A DNA stretch of 64,000 bases from Morinoia aosen (taxonomy: Eukaryota; Arthropoda; Malacostraca; Amphipoda; Talitridae). Below are positions 11,671 to 22,912 of this stretch, piece after piece; positions within the stretch are counted from its first letter, which is position 1; the number at the start of each line of letters is the position of its first letter. The stretch covers positions 80,717,130 through 80,781,129 of the forward strand of contig CM059567.1 of the NCBI GenBank assembly GCA_030386875.1, given 5' to 3'. The translations under genes and the position numbers were made by a program. The notes under the pieces are model-generated. The model was not told the origin of the DNA and did not search any database. It saw only the letters and a program-made list of their open reading frames with translations.

Positions 11671-12885
11671 GTAGCATTTGTCTCTGTAGCATTTGTCTCT
11701 GTAGCATTTGTCTCTGTAGCATTTGTCTCTGTAGCATTTGTCTCTGTAGCATTTGTCTCTGTAGCATTTGTCTCTGTAGCATTTGTCTCTGTAGCATTTG
11801 TCTCTGTAGCATTTGTCTCTGTAGCATTTGTCTCTGTAGCATTTGTCTCTGTAGCATTTGTCTCTGTAGCATTTGTCTCTGTAGCATTTGTCTCTGTAGC
11901 ATTTGTCTCTGTAGCATTTGTCTCTGTAGCATTTGTCTCTGTAGCATTTGTCTCTGTAGCATTTGTCTCTGTAGCATTTGTCTCTGTAGCATTTGTCTCT
12001 GTAGCATTTGTCTCTGTAGCATTTGTCTCTGTAGCATTTGTCTCTGTAGCATTTGTCTCTGTAGCATTTGTCTCTGTAGCATTTGTCTCTGTAGCATTTG
12101 TCTCTGTAGCATTTGTCTCTGTAGCATTTGTCTCTGTAGCATTTGTCTCTGTAGCATTTGTCTCTGTAGCATTTGTCTCTGTAGCATTTGTCTCTGTAGC
12201 ATTTGTCTCTGTAGCATTTGTCTCTGTAGCATTTGTCTCTGTAGCATTTGTCTCTGTAGCATTTGTCTCTGTAGCATTTGTCTCTGTAGCATTTGTCTCT
12301 GTAGCATTTGTCTCTGTAGCATTTGTCTCTGTAGCATTTGTCTCTGTAGCATTTGTCTCTGTAGCATTTGTCTCTGTAGCATTTGTCTCTGTAGCATTTG
12401 TCTCTGTAGCATTTGTCTCTGTAGCATTTGTCTCTGTAGCATTTGTCTCTGTAGCATTTGTCTCTGTAGCATTTGTCTCTGTAGCATTTGTCTCTGTAGC
12501 ATTTGTCTCTGTAGCATTTGTCTCTGTAGCATTTGTCTCTGTAGCATTTGTCTCTGTAGCATTTGTCTCTGTAGCATTTGTCTCTGTAGCATTTGTCTCT
12601 GTAGCATTTGTCTCTGTAGCATTTGTCTCTGTAGCATTTGTCTCTGTAGCATTTGTCTCTGTAGCATTTGTCTCTGTAGCATTTGTCTCTGTAGCATTTG
12701 TCTCTGTAGCATTTGTCTCTGTAGCATTTGTCTCTGTAGCATTTGTCTCTGTAGCATTTGTCTCTGTAGCATTTGTCTCTGTAGCATTTGTCTCTGTAGC
12801 ATTTGTCTCTGTAGCATTTGTCTCTGTAGCATTTGTCTCTGTAGCATTTGTCTCTGTAGCATTTGTCTCTGTAGCATTTGTCTCT
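11671..12885. repeat. 15-bp satellite, about 81 identical copies
   Basis: The unit GTAGCATTTGTCTCT is repeated with no substitution that I can see over about 1.2 kb. One partial extra copy precedes the array and one (GTAGCATTTGTTCCTC) follows after a 15-bp interruption. Because 15 is a multiple of three and the unit contains no stop in several frames, long ORFs cross it on both strands; they are artefacts. Complete homogeneity implies very recent expansion, strong homogenisation or an assembly effect. Confidence 0.99.
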
Positions 12886-12900
12886 GACCGTTTCACGGTC
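12886..12900. repeat. Perfect 6-bp-stem palindrome interrupting the 15-bp satellite
   Basis: GACCGTTTCACGGTC is a perfect inverted repeat (stem GACCGT, loop TTC). It splits the last satellite unit from the preceding perfect array. Confidence 0.9.
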
Positions 12901-12916
12901 TCTGTAGCATTTGTTC

Positions 12917-14650
12917 CTCGAAGCACAGCAGTCACTTTTGTTTCTACATTATTTTACTGAGGACGTGAATCAAAATCATAATTTGCAAAGATTCCCATTG
13001 AAATGTCAAGTGTTCTTCTACCTTCGGTATTATTTTTACCAACTTTACGAGTCTTCAAAATTTTCTATCAATATTTGTTTAAACCTATTTATCATGAAAA
13101 TTGCACCTATAGTCCAAAGCGTTATGAAAATTTCCTTCATTGAACGCATGGCTTCGTTAGTTATTTATCCAGCGGGTCTCCCGTTGGATGGCAGGGACTG
13201 CGTACCTCACATTAAGACGCGCATGTTGAAAAGCAGCAAGTGTCACGTCCATAAACCAGACTGAACTAGCCGCCAAGTATTTTGAACAAATCATGGTGCT
13301 GGAACTGTACAGCCGGTAGTGGAAGTTTTTTGTTAACTTGGCTACGTTACGTTCTGTTTTCTCCGGCAAAAAATTCTCAATTTCATTAGAAAATATCGAT
13401 AATTGAGGATTTTGGGAACATAAAACAGCACGGAGCTTAGCCAAGTCGACTGAAGAGCTTTACTACCAAGAGTGCGGTCACAACAACGGAAATAGATTAA
13501 TATCTGGCCAGGTCAGGCGGTGCGCATGACAGCCGCGTTATGCCTCAGCACGTGCCGGCCTCAGCACGGCATCGTATTGCCGGCGCTGCCATGCGTGTGT
13601 GGGTGCGTGGTTCGCAACATGACACGCAGAGCTCGTGCTCGAGTAACGCAACACGTTTCTGGTGTAAAGTTTTTCCTGTTCGAAGCGATGTTTCTCCTGG
13701 AGGCTGCTCGTTATAAAACGTAGACAAAAAAAACTTTGTACGGTTACGCATGCATCAATTGACACGTCTGCTTTAGTAATACGTATTGCAGGGTGGTGTT
13801 CATGTACTGGATGAGATGCTCACAAATAAATTTATGACTAGTGAAGAACGTAAACGCTAGAAACACAATTAGGTGTGAAGGGCCTGGCTCGATCTCATTT
13901 GCGATTATAATAACTCTCATGAGTTGGAGGGCGCTGTGTGTGTTGCCCGTGGAGGTGGCGCAGGCCTGCAGTTCCTCTCACGCGCCGCCGGGTGCAGGTC
14001 TACTCACCTCAAGTGTGTGCCCTGAGGTCCCTAGAAGGGCTCAGTATACATCACACGTTGGAAAGGTGTCAACTCTGCGGTGCGAGTCCAACTGCAGGGA
14101 TCGAATTGGCCTGATATACAGGAGAGCTCAAAATCCAACCTGTTGATGAACTGTTTTAGTAGTCTATGGGACTATTTTGATACTCTGAAATAAAAGTATT
14201 CTCTCAGAAGCGTTTCCCATCTCCTATATAAAAGAGAATTAGTCTTCGATAAAATAGAATGATCTTTTTAAGGCTGTCAAACCCAGCATTCATCACCCAC
14301 CGGGTCTATGAACTCGGTTTCGTTAGTCAGGTCAGGCACCAGTAAATACTTAGCTAATATAGTAGAAATAAGCCTGCAGTCTAGTACGGAAAGGAGTAGC
14401 GTCAAACTACCTTTTGTTCAGGAAAGTATTTTGGAAAAACTTCGAATGAGTTCTCTCTTTATTTGATAGTGTGTAAAAAAGTATGTCCTCGAGTGTGTCG
14501 ATGCAAGAGTCTGAAAAGTAACTCAGAATAGCGTTAAGGATTTCAATCATCTTCATAGCTACATGTTTGCACGAATGGTTGCCGGTACTATGGTGATACA
14601 ATCAAAATGATATCAATCTTCACGCATTAGGTATAACAACATTGCTTCAT
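12917..14650. other. Unique DNA between satellite and SINE
   Basis: Mixed composition with GC-rich patches at about 13510-13640 and 13920-14110. Short open frames (for example 13841-14146) show no recognised domain. No RNA gene or mobile element seen. Confidence 0.45.
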
Positions 14651-14662
14651 TTGCTCTCTCAG

Positions 14663-15020
14663 CCCCCTCAGGGGGATACAAATATTGTATCTATGGGAAT
14701 TAGCGCTCTCAGGGGGAAAATGTATGAGGATCCGAGCTGAGAGTAAGGCGAGTCTTCTTTTTGTTGAAATAGAATAGGTTTTTGACTTGTTACGGACCGT
14801 CTGTTTTCGGTTCACTGTCGTCTTTTTTCAGCACCTACAGCTTGCTTTTTCAACTTTTTTCTTGTTTCATGAACTTCTTTCTCATCTTACTGTTTCTAAG
14901 CCCTTTCTGCATAGGTTCCGTCTTCCCTTAACTCCATACTAAATGGTGCCATCTTCCTTCCTATCTTTGGATCGCATTTGTTGCGGATAGGGAGGCTTAA
15001 ACTAACTGATCAGTCTAATG
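14663..15020 (+). mobile_element. SINE-like family copy, full length with 12-bp target duplication
   Basis: Flanked by perfect direct repeats TTGCTCTCTCAG at 14651-14662 and 15021-15032. This defines a 358-bp element from CCCCCTCAGGGGGATAC to the GATCAGTCTAATG tail. The 5' head has two small hairpins: CCCC/GGGG, and GATACA/TGTATC. The body is the short subtype. Target duplications of this length and a simple-repeat tail indicate mobilisation by a LINE. It encodes no protein. Confidence 0.93.
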
Positions 15021-15032
15021 TTGCTCTCTCAG

Positions 15033-15473
15033 CTGTAGGGTAGAGCAGTAACTAATGTTGAACACGTTACACACTCTGACGTAACTCTCGTGGTTTGAAC
15101 TTATTTTGGCAGCTATCTTAACTTCAAACTTGAATATGATTTAACTTATAGTCGTTACATATTGAGCAGTTACAATATTTGCCATACAAGTGTTTTTTCC
15201 ATCAAGTATCTATGGTTAGGAAAGTAAAGCAATGGTGTGATTGATTCACAAAGATTAACTTGAAAAATTCATTAACGGTGGGAGACCTTACATGTTACTG
15301 GCTCCCTGATTCACTTATTGTTGGCGGATTAGATAAGAAAAATTTAGGGCCCAAAATTGAAGTGAACTTTTCTTGAGGTTCTCAAGCGCTTTTTTATTTA
15401 TCTCATTGATACCTCGCTCTAAAGTAAACCTTTTAGGCTCTCGTACGGACGGAAGGTCGGCCGTTTTGTCCTG
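15033..15473. other. Unique DNA left of the 22-bp satellite
   Basis: AT-rich; no feature supported. Confidence 0.5.
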
Positions 15474-16738
15474 GGTTTGAGGCGTGTGGGGACTTGAGCG
15501 AGGGCGTGAGGGGACTTGAGCGAGGGCGTGTGGGGACTTGAGCGAGGGCGTGTGGGGACTTGAGCGAGGGCGTGTGGGGACTTGAGCGAGGGCGTGTGGG
15601 GACTTGAGCGATGGCGTGTGGGGACTTGAGCGAGGGCGTGTGGGGACTTGAGCGAGGGCGTGTGGGGACTTGAGCGAGGGCGTGTGGGGACTTGAGCGAG
15701 GGCGTGTGGGGACTTGAGCGAGGGCGTGTGGGGACTTGAGCGAGGGCGTGTGGGGACTTGAGCGAGGGCGTGTGGGGACTTGAGCGAGGGCGTGTGGGGA
15801 CTTGAGCGAGGGCGTGTGGGGACTTGAGCGAGGGCGTGTGGGGACTTGAGCGAGGGCGTGTGGGGACTTGAGCGAGGGCGTGTGGGGACTTGAGCGAGGG
15901 CGTGTGGGGGCTTGAGCGAGGGCGTGGGGGGACTTGAGCGAGGACGTGTGGGGACTTGAGCGAGGGCGTGTGGGGACTTGAGCGAGGGCGTGTGGGGACT
16001 TGAGCGAGGGCGTGTGGGGCCTTGAGCGATGGCGTGTGGGGACTTGAACGAGGGCGTGTGGGGACTTGAGCGAGGGCGTGTGGGGACTTGAGCGAGGGCG
16101 TGTGGGGACTTGAGCGAGGGCGTGTGGGGACTTGAGCGAGGGCGTGTGGGGGCTTGAGCGAGGGCGTGGGGGGACTTGAGCGAGGACGTGTGGGGACTTG
16201 AGCGAGGGCGTGTGGGGACTTGAGCGAGGGCGTGTGGGGACTTGAGCGAGGGCGTGTGGGGCCTTGAGCGATGGCGTGTGGGGACTTGAACGAGGGCGTG
16301 TGGGGACTTGAGCGAGGGCGTGTGGGGACTTGAGCGAGGGCGTGTGGGGCCTTGAGCGAGGGCGTGTGGGGACTTGAGCGAGGGCGTGTGGGGACTTGAG
16401 CGAGGGCGTGTGGGGCCTTGAGCGAGGGCGTGTGGGGACTTGAACGAGGGCGTGTGGGGACTTGAGCGAGGGCGTGTGGGGACTTGAACGAGGGCGTGTG
16501 GGGACTTGAGCGAGGGCGTGTGGGGCCTTGAGCGAGGGCGTGTGGGGACTTGAGCGAGGGCGTGTGGGGACTTGAGCGAGGGCGTGTGGGGCCTTGAGCG
16601 ATGGCGTGTGGGGACTTGAACGAGGGCGTGTGGGGACTTGAGCGAGGGCGTGTGGGGACTTGAACGAGGGCGTGTGGGGACTTGAGCGAGGGCGTGTGGG
16701 GACTTGAGCGAGGGCGTGTGGGGACTTGAGCGGGAGCA
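15474..16738. repeat. 22-bp satellite, about 57 copies, with higher-order repeats
   Basis: The unit contains CGTGTGGGGACTTGAGCGAG followed by GG. Marker variants (GGGGGCTTG, GAGGACG, GGGCCTTG, GATGGCG, TTGAACG) recur in the same order. One block around 15902-16055 is repeated 242 bp later (11 units) at about 16143-16297, and a part recurs near 16589. This shows higher-order duplication. G-runs every 4-10 bases on the plus strand could form quadruplexes. The minus-strand reading frame of about 438 codons is a product of the repeat, not a gene. Confidence 0.99.
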
Positions 16739-16747
16739 GGTGAGGGC

Positions 16748-16965
16748 ATTAAATTTTATTTTTTCTAATAAATATTTCTCGATGATGATGTATCAATGCG
16801 CACGTTGTAGGGACACACACCTAGCTAGAGAATAGATTCCCTCTTCTTAATTCCATACTAAATGGTGCCTTGCTTCTTTTTCTTTTGAGAATATCTTCAT
16901 TATGGTTAGGGCATTGGGTGACGGAACTAATCTAGTCCAACTTCTAATCTACCGAGTTTGTAAAC
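16748..16965 (+). mobile_element. SINE-like family 3' fragment
   Basis: The 3' half of the family begins right at the end of the 22-bp satellite. AAATTTTATTTTTTCTAATA matches the pyrimidine-rich middle. The long-subtype segment (GCGCACGTTGTAGGGACACA) follows, then ATTCCATACTAAATGGTGCC and a diverged TAATCTA tail. The missing 5' half is either truncated or was replaced by the satellite. Confidence 0.75.
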
Positions 16966-17264
16966 GATCTCTTTCCTCTATAGCGTCCTCGGTGGTTAAA
17001 CTTCGAATATAATAATGATGATAATAATTCTCTCTTTATTGAATAAGGAAAGTAGAAGCATTAGTTACATCTGCTGATCGTCGACAGTAATACTGTACGA
17101 CAAATTCAGGCAGACTTTAGGAACATTCATCAGATACACAATCGTGCGGCAGAGAAATTACTCACGGATAACAGTTAGCTCAATCATCGTCGAGTCGCAG
17201 AATTTCAGGACCAGGAGTTGTAATTGCACCGCACGCGTCCGTCGTGCGCCAGCGCCAGCGATGC
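16966..17264. other. Unique DNA
   Basis: No feature supported; becomes GC-rich toward the TGG repeat. Confidence 0.5.
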
Positions 17265-17445
17265 GGCTGGTGGTGGTGCGGTGGTGGTGGTGGTACGGTG
17301 TTGCTGGTGGTGGTGCGGTGGTGGTGGTGGTGGGGGTGCAGTGTAGCTTCTGGCCGCTCGTGTGTGCCACGTGAGGTGTGTGTGTGCCACCTGAGGTGTG
17401 TGTGTGCCACCTGAGGTGTGTGTGTGTATGTGTGTGGGCCACCTA
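17265..17445. repeat. TGG-rich and TG-rich low-complexity tract
   Basis: GTGGTGGTGG runs (17265-17335) are followed by about three copies of a 22-bp unit containing GCCACCTGAGGTGTG joined by (GT)n. Reverse-strand His/Thr-rich frames are low-complexity artefacts. Confidence 0.95.
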
Positions 17446-17812
17446 AGCTCCCTCCAGTGGGTTATATAGACAATTTTCCAACCTTCAACAGCACACAGTC
17501 GCTAGGGCTCTACACAGCTCCGTTTTGTTTTCTCTTGAAGCAACCTCAGCTAACTTGCACGAAGCGTATCGCAGTTTTTGCAATGGAGTACTCAAATTTT
17601 TATTATAGACTCCCTGTGGTTCAGTGTTGTTGGAGCTACACCTACATATTGAAATACATCTTAAAATTTTTAAATTGCGAAAATCATACAATTGGATTTG
17701 CGGTTGAAGAACGTAATCAGAAACTATTTAAGTACGAGAAATGCTGTCTGCTCTTTTATTTGAATTCAATTTATTTATCAATTTTTGAACAAAAGTTTCG
17801 AATTACTTGCAG
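17446..17812. other. Unique AT-rich DNA
   Basis: A forward open stretch at 17418-17831 crosses this interval but matches no family. It ends in a splice-acceptor-like TTACTTGCAG. Confidence 0.4.
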
Positions 17813-17856
17813 GATTTCGAGCGCGACGTAAAATCTCGAGCTTGCGAGCACGTCAG
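17813..17856 (+). other. Candidate 44-bp exon
   Basis: Bounded by acceptor-like TTACTTGCAG (ending 17812) and donor-like GTGAGA (from 17857). One frame reads DFERDVKSRACEHV with a charged, protein-like composition. No family is recognisable from so few residues. It may be chance. Confidence 0.15.
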
Positions 17857-19314
17857 GTGAGACAGCGTACACAGCTGTCCCGTTACGCCTTCGTGTGTGG
17901 CGTGGTCTCCAGTCTCACTGCAGTGCCGCTATTGTTGTGTGCCGGACGTTGTTCTCGTTTTATCCTTTTATTTAGCGTGATTGTCCTCGTTCATGTCAAA
18001 CCTTTCTTCCCATCAGTGACGTATACTTCATTGTCCATTGATTCATCGGTAATTTTTTATTATGAGTTCAATGTAATCCAATCGAATCATACAGTTGTAT
18101 TTTCAAATGAATTAGATCAAACTAATTGAAATTTGTGTCTAATCATTTCGGTAACATATAGTTAATTAAATAATTCTTTGAATATTAACATTATATTTCT
18201 GATTTCATAGTTCACGCGACGTTACGTTGATTCAGTAATGTTGTATTTTCCAATCAATATGGGTTCAATGAGTTTAAGGAAGGAAAAGCTCGAAGAACGT
18301 TGGTCAACTATCTACTTTGATGATTCGAGAAAAATAAAGGCACTCAATCAAGGAAGAAAAGCATTATAACACTCAGCTTGCAAAGGAAATCCAGCGATAA
18401 CGATAATTTTCACAGGGTCTCGGTGTTACGTCAATTTTTTTAAGTCGAAATTAGATATTAATTTCACAGATACAGAAATGTTTCGTCTGTGGGCAGTATA
18501 ATAAGCTCAGGATGCTTACTGAGTCCAAAATATTCCGTCAAATATTTGCATCTCAGGAACAAGAAAAGACCATGTCAATATGAAATCTTGTCTAAGAATG
18601 AATGTCCTCTACCACAACTAGGTTTTTACATAGGACCTTCGAGGGGAAATATCATTGCTGGTGACCGATATTAAATGACCAACCTGTGATGCATTATGGA
18701 TTGATCTTATTCTTGTCGTAACTCTGATTAAATACGGTGTGATCAATTCTACATTGCATCTATATTTATACAGAAATTTATTGAATACCATTGTCGCTGT
18801 TTCTCGTCCTATGTAAACATGGTTCAGCACAAATAACATCTTATTACGAATACAGATAGTACTTGTATCGTTCGCTTCTGGTATGACGCGGTCATCCTCG
18901 CTGAGGCGTCACTCGTTCTTTGAAGTCCTGAACGCCGTTGGTTTTTCATAATGGCGGCTCAGGCAGCTAGCTCATAATAATAATTTTCCTCCGATTACGC
19001 TCAGACGGCGTTTTAGAGGCAGTGCTTGATTTGGTTACTCTATTTATACCGTATTAGCCATGAGGCTGTAGTCCATATTCCTTTCTTTCACTCGATCGGT
19101 AACGCTTTTCTCAAGCAAGTGTATGAATTCGTGAATTATATGTGTGACTCGCTGCTCCTCGGGCGTCAACCGGATCATTCGGATTGGTGGCATTCGACGC
19201 ACCTGCGGTGTTCAGCGCTTGGCAGGAATGCTCGCGCATCGTACGTCTCTTGATGTGGGTGTCGTGTCTACACCAGCGCCTGCTGCTGCGCGCCTCTGCG
19301 GCTGGTGAGGTCGG
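17857..19314. other. Unique DNA left of the 24-bp satellite
   Basis: No gene, RNA or transposon recognised. GC rises from about 19140. Confidence 0.45.
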
Positions 19315-19907
19315 GCGTCGCTGCCGTGCGTGACGCAAGCGTTGTTGCCGTGCGTGACGCGAACGTTGTTGCCGTGCGTCACGCGAACGTTGTTGCCGTG
19401 CGTGACGCAAACGTTGTTGCCGTGCGTGACGCAGGCGTTGTTGCCGTGCGTGACGCAGGCGTTGTTGCCGTGCGTGACGCAGGCGTTGTTGCCGTGCGTG
19501 ACGCAGGCGTTGTTGCCGTGCGTGACGCAGACGTTGTTGCCGTGCGTGACGCAGGCGTTGTTGCCGTGCGTGACGCGAACGTTGTTGCCGTGCGTGACGC
19601 AGGCGTTGTTGCCGTGCGTGACGCGAACGTTGTTGCCGTGCCTGACGCGAACGTTGTTGCCGTGCATGACGCAGGCGTTGTTGCCGTGCGTGACGCAGGC
19701 GTTGTTGCCGTGCGTAACGCGAACGTTGCTGCCGTGCGTGACGCGAACGTTGTTGCCGTGCATGACGCAGGCGTTGTTGCCGTGCGTGACGTAGGCGTTG
19801 TTGCCGTGTGTGACGCAGGCGTTGTTGCCGTGCGTGACGCAGGCGTTGTTGCCGTGCGTGACGCAGGCGTTGTTGCCGTGCGTGACGCAGGCGTTGTTAC
19901 CGCGCGT
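19315..19907. repeat. 24-bp satellite, about 25 copies
   Basis: The unit contains GTTGTTGCCGTGCGTGACGC plus a variable AGGC, GAAC or AAAC. The variant order looks mixed rather than strictly periodic. A pure AC tract adjoins it directly on the right. The unit length is divisible by three, so all frames without stops produce spurious ORFs on both strands. Confidence 0.98.

Positions 19908-19977
<70 letters not shown>
19908..19977. repeat. (AC)n microsatellite, about 34 repeats
   Basis: Uninterrupted AC dinucleotides immediately after the 24-bp array. Confidence 0.99.
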
Positions 19978-19978
<1 letters not shown>

Positions 19979-20480
19979 AACACACACGCAGAGCGTATCA
20001 AGGCCGCTCTGTTCCTTCCCTCACTCCCTCCCGCCCACCGCCGGCTCGGCCCCGGCATTTACACATCCTCTGATGACAAAAAAATACAATAATTATCCCT
20101 GATGCGTTATGAAAGCAGTGCTAGAATTGTTTTCAGCTGGTGCGATGCATTTTTATGAGCTAAGTTGTGGGTGTAAAGCCGCACCAGCTGTAGCGTCAGC
20201 ACACAGATGATTGGGCCCGGCGATTGCTCGTCTGAAGACATTCCGTCCCTGCTGCCGCGGCGGCCTGAATGCAGGCGTCGGCGCTGTGTTGGGCGTGGTG
20301 AGCCTTCCGCCTCTCTGGCGCGTCATTGAAGGCCCCTGCAAGGTTTCGTTTTGAACGCACTGTTCTGCGCTGAGAGCCAGGGGATTTTTTCAATATGAAC
20401 AGGTGTTTAGTGCTAGGGCACCGCTTAACTCGTCATATCGTGACTGATGTCTTGATGGACCCCAAGTGTTGAGAGGCTGC
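19978..20480. other. GC-rich unique DNA between arrays
   Basis: GC-rich stretches at 19980-20060 and 20170-20390. Frames are open on the minus strand but without a recognised domain. Confidence 0.45.
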
Positions 20481-21042
20481 TGGAGCTCGGTAATGCACTG
20501 TGAAGTGGGGAATGGAAGCATGGTATTGCACAGTGAAGTGAATGGTAGAAGCACGGTATTACACTGTGAAGTGGGGAATGGAAGCATGGTGTTGTACAGT
20601 GAAGTCAATGGAGGAAGCTAGGTACTGCACAAAGAAGTGGGGATGGAAGCACGGTAATACACTGTAAAGTGGATGGTGGAAGAGCGGCATTACACTGTAA
20701 AGTGGATGATGGAAGAGCGGCATTGCACTGTAAAGTGGGTGGTGGAAGCGCGGCATTGCACTGTGAAATGGTTGGTGAAGCACGGCATTGCACTGTGAAG
20801 TGGGTGGTGGAAGCACGGTATTGCTCTGTGACATGGGGGGTGGAAGCGCGACATTGCTCTGTGACATGGGGTGTGGAAGCGCGGCATTGCTCTGTGACAT
20901 GGCGGGTAGAAGCACGGCATTGCTCTGTGACATGGGGGGTGGAAGCGCGACATTGCTCTGTGACATGGCGGGTGGAAGCGCGGCATTGCTCTGTGACATG
21001 GGGGGGTGGAAGCGCGGTGTTACGCTGCAAAGTGAGTGTTTG
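20481..21042. repeat. 33-bp minisatellite, about 17 copies, diverging across the array
   Basis: Units share a core like TGGAAGCGCGGCATTG. Left-hand units end in CACTGTGAAGTGG-type sequence. Units from about 20820 to 21003 end in CTCTGTGACATGG-type sequence and are nearly uniform. The final unit reverts to the left-hand type. This pattern fits local expansion of one variant inside an older array. Frames crossing it on both strands are artefacts. Confidence 0.97.
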
Positions 21043-21214
21043 AAAACAATTGTGTCCTTGATATTGATTTGCTACCAATATATTTCATTCTACGGCAGTC
21101 ATCGCATACGTTTTAAAAATAAGAAAAGCATCACATCTGAAGAAATGATAATATCTTCCAGAAGATATTCTACACTCGCGAGCTAAAGTTTGGAATCACT
21201 TTCTTGAAATTGGT

Positions 21215-21581
21215 CCCCTCAGGGGGATACAGATATTGTATCTATGGGAATTAGCGCTCCCAGGGGAAAAATGTGGGGGCCCGAGCTGAGAGTTAGGTAG
21301 GCCTTCTTTTTGTTGAAATAAAGTGATTTTTGTTATGTTAAGGACCACCTTTTTTCGGTTCACTACTGTCCTGTTTTTCAGCACCTCTGACTTTCTTCTT
21401 CAACTTTTATCTTATTTCATGAACTTCTTTCCCATCTTACTGTTTCTATGCCCTTTCTGCATAGATTCCTCATTTTCTTATCTCCATTCTAAATGGTGCC
21501 TTCCTCCTTCCTCTCTTCGATACGCTCTATTTTTGCAGCGGTTAGGGAGGCTTAAACTAACTTATAATCTAATCTAATCTC
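21215..21581 (+). mobile_element. SINE-like family copy nested in the Tc1-like element, 14-bp target duplication
   Basis: Perfect direct repeats TTCTTGAAATTGGT lie at 21201-21214 and 21582-21595. The element is 367 bp, from CCCCTCAGGGGGATACAG to a TAATCTAATCTAATCT tail. The opposite inverted repeat of the host transposon (around 23140-23180) preserves the uninterrupted target, confirming both ends. Short subtype. It inserted after the transposon. Confidence 0.97.
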
Positions 21582-21898
21582 TTCTTGAAATTGGTTCCGC
21601 GCGATTTTGAGCACTAAATATTTTTTTAATAACCATAAAAATTACATCAATTTAAAGGTTCAACTCTTAACTTTAAATTGATACCAAATTCATTCAAATC
21701 AAGTCAGTATTTCGGGAGCTATTTCGGATCAAGTGTAGGCGTAACCGAAAAGACGTGCTTCAATTATTAGATACGTCGCGAGTAGCGACCTGTTGACCCC
21801 CTATAAAAGCACCTGTTATCGGATTTGATTTCTCAGTCCACCTTCACACGTTGATCGGTACACATCTCCGGTACTTTTGACCCTTTCCTTGAGCGACA

Positions 21899-22912
21899 AT
21901 GGAGACAACTCCTACAGAAGCAGCACAAATCGTAGCCCTATTGCAAGAAGGGCTCAGCCAGCGAGTTGTCGCTCGTCGGCTCCACATAAGCCAGTCATGT
22001 GTTTCGAAAGTTTACAAACGCTTTCGGGAGACTGGTGGCTTTATCCCGAAACCAAGATCTGGACGACGCCGGTGCACCTCGGAGAGGGATGACCGTTTTA
22101 TCGTATCAACATCTCTCCGAAATCGGCATTTGACTGGTGTCGACGTTCAACAGGAGCTCCGAGATGTCCGTGGGGTAGCTGCCAGCGAGTGGACAGTTCG
22201 TCGACGACTCAAGCAAGCGAACTTGACTCCAAAAAGGCTTGCCACAGGCCCGAAACTCACGGCAGCTCACCGACAAGCACGCCTTCAATTTGCTCGCACC
22301 CATCTTGATTGGGAGGTTGAGCAATGGAGTCAAGTTCTGTTCTCTGACGAGTGCAGGATGTGTTTGCACGGTAGCGACCGAAGAGTTCGGGTCTACAGGC
22401 GGCCTGGGGAGTGATTTGCGCAGTGCTGTTTCGCTGAAACAGTGGCTTATGGGGCGGTTCTTGTATGATTTCGACGGTAAAACGGAGATTGTATTCGTGC
22501 CTGGCGGGGGACGAGGAGGCGGACTAACTTCGGACCGGTACATTTCCGATATTCTGCTGGAACATGTCGTTCCCTATGCGGGATATATCGGTGATGACTT
22601 CCTCCTTATGCACGATAACGCTCGTTGTCACACTGCCCGTGGCACAACTGAATACCTCGAAGAAGTCGATATCGCCACATTGGACTGGCCAGCGCTCAGC
22701 CCTGACTTGAATCCCATTGAGCACGTGTGGGATGAACTGAAGAGGAAGGTTCGTTCCAGAACTCCTGTTCTTCTTGTCTGAATGAGCTGAAATCGGCTTT
22801 AATTGAGGAGTGGGAAGGTATCCCCCAAGAATCATTTCAGAACTTGATCAGGTCGATGAAAAATCGTCTTCGAGCAGTTATTAGGGCAAGGGGAGCGAAC
22901 ACGAAGTATTGA
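21899..22912 (+). pseudogene. Tc1-like DD34E transposase pseudogene
   Basis: The ATG at 21899 opens a paired-like helix-turn-helix region (EAAQIVALLQEGLSQRVVAR and VSKVYKRFRETG), a GRRR-type basic hook near residue 60, and a second DNA-binding part. The first catalytic Asp is in LFSDECRM. TGA at 22412-22414 ends the first frame where CGA (Arg) is expected after RRPGE. A frame change with apparent small deletion follows near 22452-22465. The second part keeps LLMHDNARCHTA (second Asp) and SPDLNPIEHVWDELK (Glu), spaced 34 residues apart. Another frameshift near 22775 separates the C-terminus (LNELKSALIEEWEGIP, ending in TGA at 22910-22912). All three catalytic residues remain, but the ORF is broken at three points. 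Confidence 0.95.

Noticed and set aside
11534-12935. ORFs of about 420-460 codons, including one with repeated N-glycosylation-like NAT motifs
   Set aside because: Produced by the identical 15-bp repeats in three frames. No start context, domain or splice evidence.
14663-15020. Pol III A and B boxes in the hairpin-headed SINE family
   Set aside because: Stretches such as TTAGCGCTCCCAGG and GGTTCACTGCT match the boxes only partly and are spaced too far apart. I do not claim an internal promoter.
15433-16749. 438-codon proline/serine-rich minus-strand ORF
   Set aside because: The 22-residue period equals three 22-bp satellite units; it is a translation of the array.
17158-17442. His/Thr-rich minus-strand ORFs
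   Set aside because: Low-complexity translations of the TGG and TG repeats.
22239-22781. 180-codon forward ORF as an independent gene
   Set aside because: Its first half is a shifted frame of the Tc1-like transposase; only its second half is the true transposase frame after a frameshift.
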